Source: JANQOH01 sp965201155
Lineage (GTDB): Bacteria; Pseudomonadota; Alphaproteobacteria; UBA7887
DNA: 64,000 nt
Assembly (NCBI GenBank): GCA_965201155.1
Contig: OZ241752.1
Location: 2,418,001-2,482,000, forward strand
Direction: 5' to 3'
In this document: positions 1 through 7,661 of the stretch, one piece after another
Position numbering within the stretch: the first letter of the stretch is position 1
How the letters are laid out: the number at the start of each line of letters is the position of its first letter
Notes under the pieces: model-generated
Databases searched by the model: none
Told to the model about the DNA's origin: nothing
What the model saw: the letters and a program-made list of their open reading frames with translations, nothing else
Position numbers and translations under genes: made by a program

Positions 1-413
1 TCCGGCGTCAGGCGGCCTGTCTTGCACAGGTCCGTGACCTTGTCCCAATCGGGCAGCCGGTGGGTATCGATCGGCTGCCAGACCTTTGCCGGGATGAACA
101 CGTCCATGTCGTTGAAATAGCCTTCGGCAATCTCATACTGGTCATTCTGGTTGAGCATCTTGCCGAACATTGCGCCATAGCCGAGCGCCTGACCACGTAC
201 GTCAAATCCCAGGTCTTGTGACGCGCGGGACTGGATTTCGTTGATGACACTCACGCCGAGGCCGACCGTGCGCACCGGATCGGCGGCCCGTGCGATGTAG
301 GGAAATCCGGTGACCGCTCCGGCTGCTACCGCTGCGCCGGTGCCGACAAAGCGCCGCCGGGAAATACCCCGGTTGCGAGTGCCGGCGGTGCTGCCGATTT
401 GCTTCGTTGTCAT
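1..413 (-). CDS. Tat-exported ABC transporter solute-binding protein (partial, 3' end off window)
   Basis: The first 137 residues of an extracellular solute-binding protein. The protein continues beyond base 1, so its C-terminus is not visible. The N-terminus carries a twin-arginine signal (RNRGISRRRFVGTGAAVAAG, then a hydrophobic stretch ending near Ala-Arg-Ala), so export by Tat to the periplasm is likely. The mature part (PVRTVGLGVSVINEIQ, later FNDMDVFIPAKVWQPID) looks like a PotD/spermidine-putrescine-type binding protein; the ligand is inferred only from this general resemblance. The start at 413 is supported by a GGGAGA ribosome site about 8 bases upstream. It is divergent from the hydantoinase gene starting at 569, so the two may share substrate or regulation. 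The matching permease and ATPase genes would lie beyond the window. Confidence 0.7.
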   Translation of the reverse strand, partial: MTTKQIGSTAGTRNRGISRRRFVGTGAAVAAGAVTGFPYIARAADPVRTVGLGVSVINEIQSRASQDLGFDVRGQALGYGAMFGKMLNQNDQYEIAEGYFNDMDVFIPAKVWQPIDTHRLPDWDKVTDLCKTGRLTP

Positions 414-568
414 GATTTGTCTCCCGTCATGTCGCCCTGCGCGCCGCCGCTGCCGGTCTCGGCCACAGACTGCGCAGACCGTTGTTGTTGCGAAAGCCGC
501 GTCTGATAAGATGGACATAATACAATGTGGCCAAGCAGCACGGAACGAAAAAGGGCGAGGGCATCCGG

Positions 569-2053
569 GTGAGCGTTTTGATCAAAAACGGGCGTATCGT
601 GACCGCCGCCGACGATTATCACGCCGACATTTTCATCCTTGACCAAACCGTTACGCTGATAGGCAAGAATCTCGAAATCGACGCTGATATTATCATGGAC
701 GCGGCGGGCCGGCTGGTGATTCCGGGCGGAATCGACCCACATACCCACCTTGAGATGCCGTTTGGCGGCACGACTACGTCCGACAGCTTTGAAACCGGTA
801 CGCGCGCCGCGGCTCATGGCGGCACGACGTGCGTGGTTGATTTCGCGATTCAGACGAAGGGCTCCTCGATGATCGAGGCGCTTGACACGTGGCATGGCAA
901 GGCCGCTGGCACTACGGCGATCGATTATTCGTTTCACATGATCGTTACCGATATCCCGGAGCGCAGGGTGCCGGAGATGCGGCGTCTCGCCGATGAGGGT
1001 GTCACGAGCTACAAATTGTTCATGGCGTATCCGGGGGTGTTGCTGTCGGATGACGGCGCGATTTTTCGGGCCATGCGCAAGGCGGGGGAAGATGGCACGC
1101 TGGTGTGCATGCATGCCGAAAACGGCATCGTGATCGACGAACTCACCAAGATTGCGCTGGCGGAAGGCCATATCGAGCCGAAATACCACGCGGTAACGCG
1201 CCCCACGCGGCTGGAGGCGGAAGGCACCCACCGTGCGCTGGCGATTGCCGAAGTTGCGCGTGCCCCGGTCTATATCGTGCATCTGAGCGCATATGATTCT
1301 CTCAAGGAGCTTCGCGACGCGCAGGTGCGGGGGGTGATGGCTCATGCCGAGACGTGCCCGCAATATCTGTTGCTCGATGTCGATGCGTATGACGAGCCCG
1401 GGTTTGACGGAGCGAAGTACGTCCTCACGCCGCCGCTGCGCGCAAAATGGAATCAAGATGAGTTGTGGGCCGGGTTACGAACGGGAGCGCTCAACGTCAT
1501 TTCCACTGATCATTGCCCGTTCTGTCTCAAGGAACAAAAAGAGCTTGGACGGAGTGACTTCTCGAAAATCCCCAATGGGGGACCCGGAATCGAAAATCGC
1601 ATGAGCCTCATCTATCATTACGGCGTCAACAAGGGACGCATAGGGATCAATCGTTTTGTCGAATTGACGTCCACGGCGCCGGCGAAGATTTTTGGCTTGT
1701 TCCCGCGGAAAGGCACGATCGCCGTGGGATCGGATGCGGACATTGTCATCTTCGATCCTAACCGTGAGGAAACCATCAGCTATTACAACCCTCGCACGCA
1801 TCACATGAACATCGACTACAACGCTTTCGAGGGATTCGAAGTGCGCGGCTGCCCCGAAACCGTGTTGTCACGCGGCAAAGTTGTCGTTGACAAAGGGGAA
1901 TATATGGGGCGCGCGGGGGACGGCCAGTTCGTCAAGCGCGGGCCTTATGGCGGGCCATTCGCGCCTGTGGCGGAACAAATACGGCGCGAAGACGGTATGG
2001 CGCGTGCGGCCCGGCCTGCGCCGGGATCGGTATCCGCTGCCGGTACAGGGTAG
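569..2053 (+). CDS. hydA: Dihydropyrimidinase / D-hydantoinase
   Basis: A 494-residue cyclic-amidohydrolase that opens dihydropyrimidine or hydantoin rings in the cytoplasm (reductive pyrimidine breakdown or hydantoin use). The binuclear metal site is complete: HTH near residues 58-60, the lysine expected to be carboxylated in SYKLFMAYPG near 149, His in HAEN near 182, His in VHLSAY near 238 and Asp in STDHCPF near 314. The length is typical of the family. I chose GTG 569 because it has an AGGGCGAGG ribosome site and the protein then begins VSVLIKNGRIVTA, as homologues do. An upstream GTG at 527 would add 14 unconserved residues. The C-terminal tail after about residue 460 is rich in Ala/Pro and probably disordered. 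The true substrate cannot be fixed from sequence. Confidence 0.9.
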   Translation: MSVLIKNGRIVTAADDYHADIFILDQTVTLIGKNLEIDADIIMDAAGRLVIPGGIDPHTHLEMPFGGTTTSDSFETGTRAAAHGGTTCVVDFAIQTKGSSMIEALDTWHGKAAGTTAIDYSFHMIVTDIPERRVPEMRRLADEGVTSYKLFMAYPGVLLSDDGAIFRAMRKAGEDGTLVCMHAENGIVIDELTKIALAEGHIEPKYHAVTRPTRLEAEGTHRALAIAEVARAPVYIVHLSAYDSLKELRDAQVRGVMAHAETCPQYLLLDVDAYDEPGFDGAKYVLTPPLRAKWNQDELWAGLRTGALNVISTDHCPFCLKEQKELGRSDFSKIPNGGPGIENRMSLIYHYGVNKGRIGINRFVELTSTAPAKIFGLFPRKGTIAVGSDADIVIFDPNREETISYYNPRTHHMNIDYNAFEGFEVRGCPETVLSRGKVVVDKGEYMGRAGDGQFVKRGPYGGPFAPVAEQIRREDGMARAARPAPGSVSAAGTG

Positions 2054-2075
2054 ATTCCGGGGTTGGCGTCGTCTC

Positions 2076-2105
2076 TTGCAAATACTGCGCTCCTGAACAT
2101 ATGAT
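2076..2105 (+). promoter_or_regulatory. Sigma-70-like promoter of tRNA-Glu
   Basis: TTGCAA at 2076-2081 and TATGAT at 2100-2105 are separated by 18 bases, and the tRNA begins 17 bases after the -10 box. The -35 element resembles the TTGCAC seen before ssrA in this window. Seen by eye; no scoring was done. Confidence 0.5.
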
Positions 2106-2122
2106 TGCGGCGGTTCCTGGGG

Positions 2123-2198
2123 GTCCCCTTCGTCTAGCGGTCCAGGACATCGGCCTCTCACGCCGAAAACACGGGTTCGAGTCCCGTAGGGGACGCCA
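2123..2198 (+). tRNA. tRNA-Glu (anticodon CTC)
   Basis: A 76-base cloverleaf with CCA encoded. The acceptor arm GTCCCCT pairs with AGGGGAC, the anticodon stem TCGGC/GCCGA encloses loop CTCTCAC (anticodon CTC, reading GAG), and the T arm ACGGG-TTCGAGT-CCCGT is standard. It decodes glutamate GAG codons. It sits between the hydantoinase gene and the convergent end of the DUF993 operon, whose stop lies 17 bases away. Confidence 0.95.
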
Positions 2199-2215
2199 AG
2201 CGGCGAAGGTATACT

Positions 2216-3043
2216 TCACACAAGTTCGGTAAAGCGCCGCTTGGCGATGGCGAGAACTTCCGCCGGGTCCCGGCGCCACCAGTTTTCTTCTGAAAAGATC
2301 TCGACCTCGATGGGGCCGGCATAGCCCGCGCGGTCCATCCAGCCGCGGATACGGGAGAGGTCGATTACACCGTCGCCCATCATGCCGCGATCGACCAGAA
2401 AATCGCGTGTCGGCACCAGCCAGTCACAGACGTGAAAGCCTAGCAGCCGCCTGGCTCCGGCGCGCATGATCTGCTCTTCCAGCGTCGGGTCCCACCAGAC
2501 ATGGTACATGTCGACGGCGACTCCGAGAGCGTCGTCGGCAAGGCGGTCGCATATGTCGAGAGCGTGGCGAAGTGAATTGATGCACGCGCGGTCGGCGGCG
2601 TACATGGGGTGCAGCGGTTCGATCGCCAGCTTTACGCCGGCGGCGCGGGCGTGGGGTAGAATTGCTGCGATGCCTTCTTCCACCCAACCGTGCGCTGCAG
2701 CGAGGTCGCGCGAGCCTTCGGCGAGGCCGCCGGCGATCAAGACGAGTACAGGCGCGCCGAGCGCAGCCGCCTGATCAATGGCGCGGAGGTTATCGTCGAT
2801 TGCCGCTTGCCGTTTGGGTGCATCTTTTGCGGGGAACATGCCGGCCCGGCAGAGGGAAGAGAGGGTAAGACCATGGTCCTCGATGGCGCGGCGGGCGGTA
2901 GCTATGCCCACTTCGTCGGCCATTTCCCGCCAGGGCGCCAGGGTTTTGACGCCGCCTGCCGATAATCCTGCTACGGCGTCGAGCAACCCCCATTTCTTTC
3001 GTGTCGTTGCGAGGTTCCACGACAACCGCGACAGGTCCGCCAT
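2216..3043 (-). CDS. Sugar phosphate isomerase/epimerase-like TIM-barrel protein
   Basis: A 275-residue protein of the xylose-isomerase-like / AP-endonuclease-2 TIM-barrel family, which isomerises, epimerises or cleaves sugars and sugar derivatives using a divalent metal. Motifs include LAIEPLHPMYAADRACINSL (metal Glu), GVAVDMYHVWWDPTLEEQI (Asp-His), LLGFHVCDWLVP and a late Glu in GPIEVEIFSEENWWRRDP, spaced as the usual E/D/H/E metal ligands. The start at 3043 (MADLSRLSWNLATTRKKW) lies just below the stop of the upstream gene, with a 2-base gap. It is the last gene of a five-gene operon with an enolase-superfamily enzyme, a DUF993 protein and a Gfo/Idh dehydrogenase, so it is probably one step in the breakdown of a carbohydrate derivative. 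The substrate is unknown. Confidence 0.85.
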   Translation of the reverse strand: MADLSRLSWNLATTRKKWGLLDAVAGLSAGGVKTLAPWREMADEVGIATARRAIEDHGLTLSSLCRAGMFPAKDAPKRQAAIDDNLRAIDQAAALGAPVLVLIAGGLAEGSRDLAAAHGWVEEGIAAILPHARAAGVKLAIEPLHPMYAADRACINSLRHALDICDRLADDALGVAVDMYHVWWDPTLEEQIMRAGARRLLGFHVCDWLVPTRDFLVDRGMMGDGVIDLSRIRGWMDRAGYAGPIEVEIFSEENWWRRDPAEVLAIAKRRFTELV

Positions 3044-3045
3044 AT

Positions 3046-4461
3046 CTATTCCCTTTCCGGCATTGGCTGCATGGTATTGAAGTCCGGCAGCGGGGCGCAC
3101 GCAAATCCGTGGCAGGACAGGGAGCGCAGCGCGATCGAGCCTCCCTTGACGGTCACCCGTATCCGGTCGCCGGCCCAATGGTAAAGATCGGAATGCGCGG
3201 CCTGTAGCGCGCGTTGTTCGGCCGCCGGCGCATCGGCCATCCCGTCGACATAATGGTGGCCATTGCGTTCTACATGCCGACAGCCGACAAGGCTGGCCAA
3301 TGCAAGGTCCTGCTGCAGAGCCAGCCCGCCTTGAACCATCAAATCTTCTCCCGACATGAAATACAGAGGAGTCGTTATTCCAGTATTTCTGGTATGGCAG
3401 CGCGCAGCGTTCAAAATCGACTTGTACAGTCCCTTGCAAGACTTGGATGATACGCCGCGATAGCCGAGCGCGATAGCGCGAGGGAAAGCGTCGACGGAAT
3501 CGTCAGCCTCGTCAATCAGCAGCGGTACATCGAGTGAATTGTCGGCGACATTCGTTTGCCAGGTGGTGTCGCGGGGGAACGGTTGTTCGATGAAACAGAT
3601 CGAAGAGCGAAGACGTGCGAGTGCCGGCCTCTCGGCGGTGAAACGCAGCAGCATTTCCAAGGCCGCCTTTTCGCGATACTGCTCGTTACCGTCGAGGGTC
3701 ACACGGTAGGGATCTACGATCCGGTCGAGAATGGCGGCGATCTCTTCGAGCCTGGCACAATCGGCCTGCGGGTCTCCACCGAGCTTGATCTTGAAATCGC
3801 GTTGGTCGTATGCCGCTACGACCTCTTCCAGCGTTTCGGGCAGGGTATCGCCGAGGCTGCCGCTACCTGCAAGGGGGTCGATCAGGCCGACGGTATGGCG
3901 TGCACGGATCGATGCTTCGGGCCGCAGGCTGCGCACGAACGCATCGACGTCGAAATTGGCGAGGTCCGGCGCAATCGAGTTGGCCGCGATTCCGGGCAGG
4001 TTTCCGGCAAAGGCTTCGAACACGGAGAGATTTTCGATGCGGCACAGTGCGTCGAGCACGGCCTTGTCGAGCAAAGCGAGTCCGAAGCTTGCCACCAAGG
4101 CGTTCATCTGCACGGCTTCGCAAGCCGCGATCTGGTCGGGATAGTTTGTGCGCCACAGGTCGAATGCGGTCATGGGGCCGGAGGCCGCGTAGAAATGAAT
4201 GGCTGTGACCAGCGAGGCTCGCAGTTGCCACAGATTGTCGTCATTCGACAAGGCCGGGTCCTTGTCGAACCATTTTGGCGCGAGCAATTCAGCGGCGCCG
4301 CCCCAGCCCTCGCGTCCGTCCTCCAAGCGAATGCGCACGCACAAAAACGCCTGACGCGCCTGAGTCATCGTCACGGCGCCAAAGCGGAACGGCATGCGCA
4401 GTGTTACATCGCGCTCATAGGTCCCGATCTCGACGAGGCTCAGGCGCGGCGCATCGGTCAC
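3046..4461 (-). CDS. Enolase-superfamily enzyme (mandelate racemase / muconate lactonizing type)
   Basis: A 471-residue enolase-superfamily protein, which abstracts a proton alpha to a carboxylate. Superfamily landmarks are visible: KxK in FKIKLGGDP, the metal triad D/E/D in TLDGNEQY, CFIEQPFP and LLIDEADD, and a distal lysine pair in GVSSKSCKGLYKS. This pattern fits the muconate-lactonizing-type subgroup, with dehydratase, racemase or cycloisomerase chemistry. It is about 80-100 residues longer than typical members (370-400). The GTG start at 4461 overlaps the stop of the upstream DUF993 gene (GTGA), so translation is probably coupled. Together with the Gfo/Idh, DUF993 and TIM-barrel neighbours it suggests acid-sugar catabolism; that is inference. 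Confidence 0.8.
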   Translation of the reverse strand: MTDAPRLSLVEIGTYERDVTLRMPFRFGAVTMTQARQAFLCVRIRLEDGREGWGGAAELLAPKWFDKDPALSNDDNLWQLRASLVTAIHFYAASGPMTAFDLWRTNYPDQIAACEAVQMNALVASFGLALLDKAVLDALCRIENLSVFEAFAGNLPGIAANSIAPDLANFDVDAFVRSLRPEASIRARHTVGLIDPLAGSGSLGDTLPETLEEVVAAYDQRDFKIKLGGDPQADCARLEEIAAILDRIVDPYRVTLDGNEQYREKAALEMLLRFTAERPALARLRSSICFIEQPFPRDTTWQTNVADNSLDVPLLIDEADDSVDAFPRAIALGYRGVSSKSCKGLYKSILNAARCHTRNTGITTPLYFMSGEDLMVQGGLALQQDLALASLVGCRHVERNGHHYVDGMADAPAAEQRALQAAHSDLYHWAGDRIRVTVKGGSIALRSLSCHGFACAPLPDFNTMQPMPERE

Positions 4462-5624
4462 GCCGCAACACCATGAACGGCGAGCAGGTGCTTCATGCGC
4501 TTCGCTGCTGCCTCCGGATCATCGATCAAGCCCGCTGCGTCGGCGAGCCTGAACAACTCCGCGAGGTGCGCCATCGAGCGTGCGCTTTGTTGGCCGCCAA
4601 CCATGACAAAGTGGTCCTGGAGGCCGTTCAACCATGCCATGAAGACCACGCCGGTCTTGTAGAAGCGGGTTGGCACCTTGAAGATATGGCGCGACAGAGG
4701 AACTGTCGGAGCCAGGATATCGTGAAAGCGGTCCCGGTCGCCGGCGGACAGTGCATCGAGTGCTGCGGATGCGGCGCGCGCGATGGGGTCGAATATGCCG
4801 AGCAGGGCGTCGGAATACCCGACGGTGTCACCGTCGATCAGTTCCGCGTAATTGAAATCATCGCCGGTATACATGCGAACGGATTCCGGGAGACGGCGGC
4901 GCATCGCGATTTCCTTGTCCTTGTCGAGCAAGGAAACCTTGATGCCGTCGACCTTGTCGGCATGGCTGGAGATGATGTCGATACAGACGTCCATTGCTGC
5001 GAAATGGTCGTCATGGCCCCAATAACCGGCAAGCGCTGGATCGAACATTTCGCCGAGCCAGTGAATGATGACCGGTTCCGCGACCTGGGTGAGGAGACGG
5101 TCGTAGATGCGCGCATAGTCGTCAGGGCTTGTCGCATGTGCGGCAAGAGCGCGTGATGCCATCAGGATGACTTGTCCGCCCAATCCTTCGACGAACTCGA
5201 TTTGCTCTTCATATGCGGCGAGAACGTCATCAAGGTGGGCAGCGCTCGCGGGGTCGAGGTGGTCGGTGCCGGCGCCGCATGCAACGCGTGCTCCCGGTGC
5301 GTCACCGGCGGCGTCGAGTGTGCGCCGAATCAGCTCTTGTGCACAGGGCCAGTCGAGGCCCATTCCGCGTTGCGCCGTGTCCATTGCTTCGGCGACGCCG
5401 AGGCCGAGGTCCCACAGGCGCCGGCGAAAAGCCAGCGTGCGGTCCCAATCGAGCGCTGGTGTGAGCCAAGGGTCGTTATCCGCCAGAGGGTCCGCCACCA
5501 CATGTGCGGCGGCGAAAGCGACGCGATTAAAGGGGCGGTTGGCGCGGGTCGGATAGTTTCGCGGCGCGCCAAGGGTATAGGGCGAGAGTCTGCCCTCAGC
5601 TGTCGGCAGGGTGAGTGTCGTCAC
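4458..5624 (-). CDS. DUF993 family protein (dihydrodipicolinate-synthase-like aldolase fold)
   Basis: A 388-residue protein that I recognise as DUF993, a family annotated by fold as related to dihydrodipicolinate synthase / N-acetylneuraminate lyase but without an assigned reaction. Visible features: VEGLGGQVILMASRALAAHATS, PVIIHWLGEMFDPALAGYWG, and a lysine in DKVDGIKVSLLDKDKE at the place where class I aldolases carry the Schiff-base lysine. The GTG start at 5624 overlaps the TGA of the Gfo/Idh gene (GTGA), and its own stop overlaps the start of the enolase-superfamily gene. The two overlaps indicate one mRNA. A retro-aldol or dehydratase step in the same catabolic route is the obvious guess. 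Confidence 0.85.
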   Translation of the reverse strand: MTTLTLPTAEGRLSPYTLGAPRNYPTRANRPFNRVAFAAAHVVADPLADNDPWLTPALDWDRTLAFRRRLWDLGLGVAEAMDTAQRGMGLDWPCAQELIRRTLDAAGDAPGARVACGAGTDHLDPASAAHLDDVLAAYEEQIEFVEGLGGQVILMASRALAAHATSPDDYARIYDRLLTQVAEPVIIHWLGEMFDPALAGYWGHDDHFAAMDVCIDIISSHADKVDGIKVSLLDKDKEIAMRRRLPESVRMYTGDDFNYAELIDGDTVGYSDALLGIFDPIARAASAALDALSAGDRDRFHDILAPTVPLSRHIFKVPTRFYKTGVVFMAWLNGLQDHFVMVGGQQSARSMAHLAELFRLADAAGLIDDPEAAAKRMKHLLAVHGVAA

Positions 5625-6808
5625 TGTCCGTCCTCCAGTTCGGGCATGGATATCCAGCGGCGTTCGGCGGAACTTTGCATCGCGGCTTCGGCAAGCAACA
5701 CGCCGCGTGCACCAGCAAACAGGTCCCAAGGGAACGGCGCATTTTCGCACACGTGGCGAATGAATGCTTCCCATTGGGCCTTGAAAGCATTGTCGTAAGG
5801 TTCGACATCCGGGACCTCGGCCCAGCCGGCGGCGTAGTTGATGGCGGGCGGAACATCGGGGTTCCATACCGGGCGGGGCGTGTTGACGCCGCCCTGGGTG
5901 CGGCATTCGCGAAGGCCGGCAACGGCTGAACCATCGGTACCGTCGACCTGGATCGTCAGCAGATCGTCACGGCGCACGCGAACGCACCATGAGCTGTTGA
6001 AGTGCGCGATGATTCCGCCCCCCAGTTCGAAGGTGGCATAGGCGGCGTCGGATGCGGTGGCGTTGTAGGCAGCGCCCTCTTCATCCCATCGCTCGGGAAT
6101 GTGGATTTCGGACCGGCAGCTTACGCTGTGGATTTTGCCGAAGAGGTTTTCGAGCAAATAATGCCAGTGCGGCAGCATATCGAGCACGATGCCGCCGCCC
6201 TGGTCGGCGCGGTAGTTCCAGGAAGGCCGCTGAGTGGGTTGCCGGTCGCCGGGAAAGACCCAATACCCGAATTCGCCGCGTACCGAGAGTATGCGTCCGA
6301 AAAATCCGGAGTCGATGAGCAGTCTGAGTTTGCGAATTCCAGGCAGCCACAGTTTGTCCTGCACCACGCCGTGTTTGACACCGGCATCGCGCGCAGTGCG
6401 GGCGACGGCAAGGGCGTCGCTGCCGTTCACGGCGACGGGTTTCTCGCAGTAGATGTGCTTGCCGGTGTTCACGGCTCGTTTGATGAGGGCGGCGCGCGAT
6501 ACGGTGAGGGCGGCATCAAAGAATATCGGCCTGGGGTCGTTCAGGGCCGAGTCGAGGTCGGTGGTCCAGTCAGAAATGCCGTGCGCGTCGGCCAGTGCCG
6601 AAAGTTTGGCCGAATTACGGCCCACCAGCAGCAGGTCGGGCATGACCTTGCATCCGTCAGACAGGGTGACGCCGCCGCCGGCGCGTATGGCGAGAAGAGA
6701 GCGGACGAGGTGCTGGTTGGTGCCCATGCGCCCGGTCACCCCGTGCATGATGATGCCGAGGGATTCCGTCACGACGGGTGCTCGAGGCGAAGGGATGTCG
6801 GCGGCCAT
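5621..6808 (-). CDS. Gfo/Idh/MocA family NAD(P)-dependent oxidoreductase
   Basis: A 395-residue dehydrogenase. The N-terminal Rossmann fold contains MHGVTGRMGTNQHLVRS and a later acidic/basic strand (PDLLLVGRN). The family signature EKPVA (here YCEKPVAVNG) carries the catalytic lysine, and the C-terminal alpha/beta domain contains GGGIVLDMLPHWHYLLENLFG with the usual D..H pair. Members oxidise sugars, inositols or their glycosides, often at C3. The gene abuts the DUF899 gene (stop at 6809) and overlaps the DUF993 gene, so it is the second cistron of the operon. The substrate is not deducible. Confidence 0.88.
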   Translation of the reverse strand: MAADIPSPRAPVVTESLGIIMHGVTGRMGTNQHLVRSLLAIRAGGGVTLSDGCKVMPDLLLVGRNSAKLSALADAHGISDWTTDLDSALNDPRPIFFDAALTVSRAALIKRAVNTGKHIYCEKPVAVNGSDALAVARTARDAGVKHGVVQDKLWLPGIRKLRLLIDSGFFGRILSVRGEFGYWVFPGDRQPTQRPSWNYRADQGGGIVLDMLPHWHYLLENLFGKIHSVSCRSEIHIPERWDEEGAAYNATASDAAYATFELGGGIIAHFNSSWCVRVRRDDLLTIQVDGTDGSAVAGLRECRTQGGVNTPRPVWNPDVPPAINYAAGWAEVPDVEPYDNAFKAQWEAFIRHVCENAPFPWDLFAGARGVLLAEAAMQSSAERRWISMPELEDGQ

Positions 6809-7474
6809 CTAGTCATAGGAGACGAGGGGCATAAAATTTCCCCGCCCCTGGGGAAGCAGGTCGAGCAGGTTCCACACCGGTGTGAAGAGGTCCATGCCGC
6901 GATAATGCTCGTCGCCCATGAGTGCGGAAGTGGTGTAAAAATGGTGCGCCTTCCCGTCATTGCCCTTGAGGAACACGCTGAGTCCGGGCAGTTGCCGCCC
7001 GTCCGGCGTCTCCATGCCAAAATCGCGATTGAATGAGGTGCCGCCGCTGGACAGGATGCGCAAGTTCGACCAGCCGCGCCGTTGTGCGAATTGCCGGGTG
7101 ACTGCTGCGTCCTGTTTCGTTATGAGCACACTGGTGGCGTTCCTGTCGATATGCGGCGCCACGGCATTGTAGCCGTCGGTCCACATGGTGCACATGGGAC
7201 AGGGGTCATCAGCGTCCGGCGCCCACATGAAATGATAGACGAGCAACGGCTTGTCATCTGCCGAAAACAGTTGCGACAAGCGAATGGCGCCGGGTTCGCT
7301 GCCAGTCATGCCGACAAATTCATAGTCATGCGGGACGGGAGTGGCGGCGGGCAATTCCCGGCGCAGTCTGGCGACGGTTTCGACTTGTTCCTTGAGCGCA
7401 ATTTCGGCCTGTCTCAGTGTTTCACGCTTCTGGCGGTATTCGTCACCGGCGGTATCGAGTGCAAAGTGATTCAT
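6809..7474 (-). CDS. DUF899 family thioredoxin-like protein
   Basis: A 221-residue protein of the DUF899 family (thioredoxin-fold, function unassigned). Typical parts: PHDYEFVGMTGSEPGAIRLSQLF, a redox-like CPMC in DPCPMCTMWTDGYNAVAPHI, and the C-terminal YRGMDLFTPVWNLLDLLPQGRG. The ATG at 7474 begins MNHFALDTAGDEYRQKR. Upstream in-frame extension to 8080 runs antisense through ccmI and was rejected. It is the promoter-proximal gene of the five-gene catabolic operon, with the next ATG immediately after its stop. Whether it takes part in the pathway or protects its enzymes is unclear. Confidence 0.8.
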   Translation of the reverse strand: MNHFALDTAGDEYRQKRETLRQAEIALKEQVETVARLRRELPAATPVPHDYEFVGMTGSEPGAIRLSQLFSADDKPLLVYHFMWAPDADDPCPMCTMWTDGYNAVAPHIDRNATSVLITKQDAAVTRQFAQRRGWSNLRILSSGGTSFNRDFGMETPDGRQLPGLSVFLKGNDGKAHHFYTTSALMGDEHYRGMDLFTPVWNLLDLLPQGRGNFMPLVSYD

Positions 7475-7538
7475 TTTTCTCGTGCGGGCAGACCTGTGTC
7501 GGCGGGTAGCATAGGCGGGTGTGATATTCGCGCGAAGT

Positions 7539-7568
7539 GGGATTTGCCGGGATTTAGCGGGATTTGAT
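7539..7568 (+). repeat. Three tandem 10-bp units (GGGATTTGCC type)
   Basis: GGGATTTGCC, GGGATTTAGC and GGGATTTGAT follow each other without gaps in the 187-base spacer between the DUF899 operon and ccmI. The first two units match the three-unit array at 24477-24506 closely, and both arrays are preceded by AAGT. No open reading frame crosses it. Confidence 0.7.
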
Positions 7569-7661
7569 GTTTTTCGTCTCCGGCCGGTTTCGCGTTCACC
7601 AGACCGGGCAATCGGAACCATAGCAGAACATATCGTCCTGTGCCAGTGCGCGGGGGCGCGA

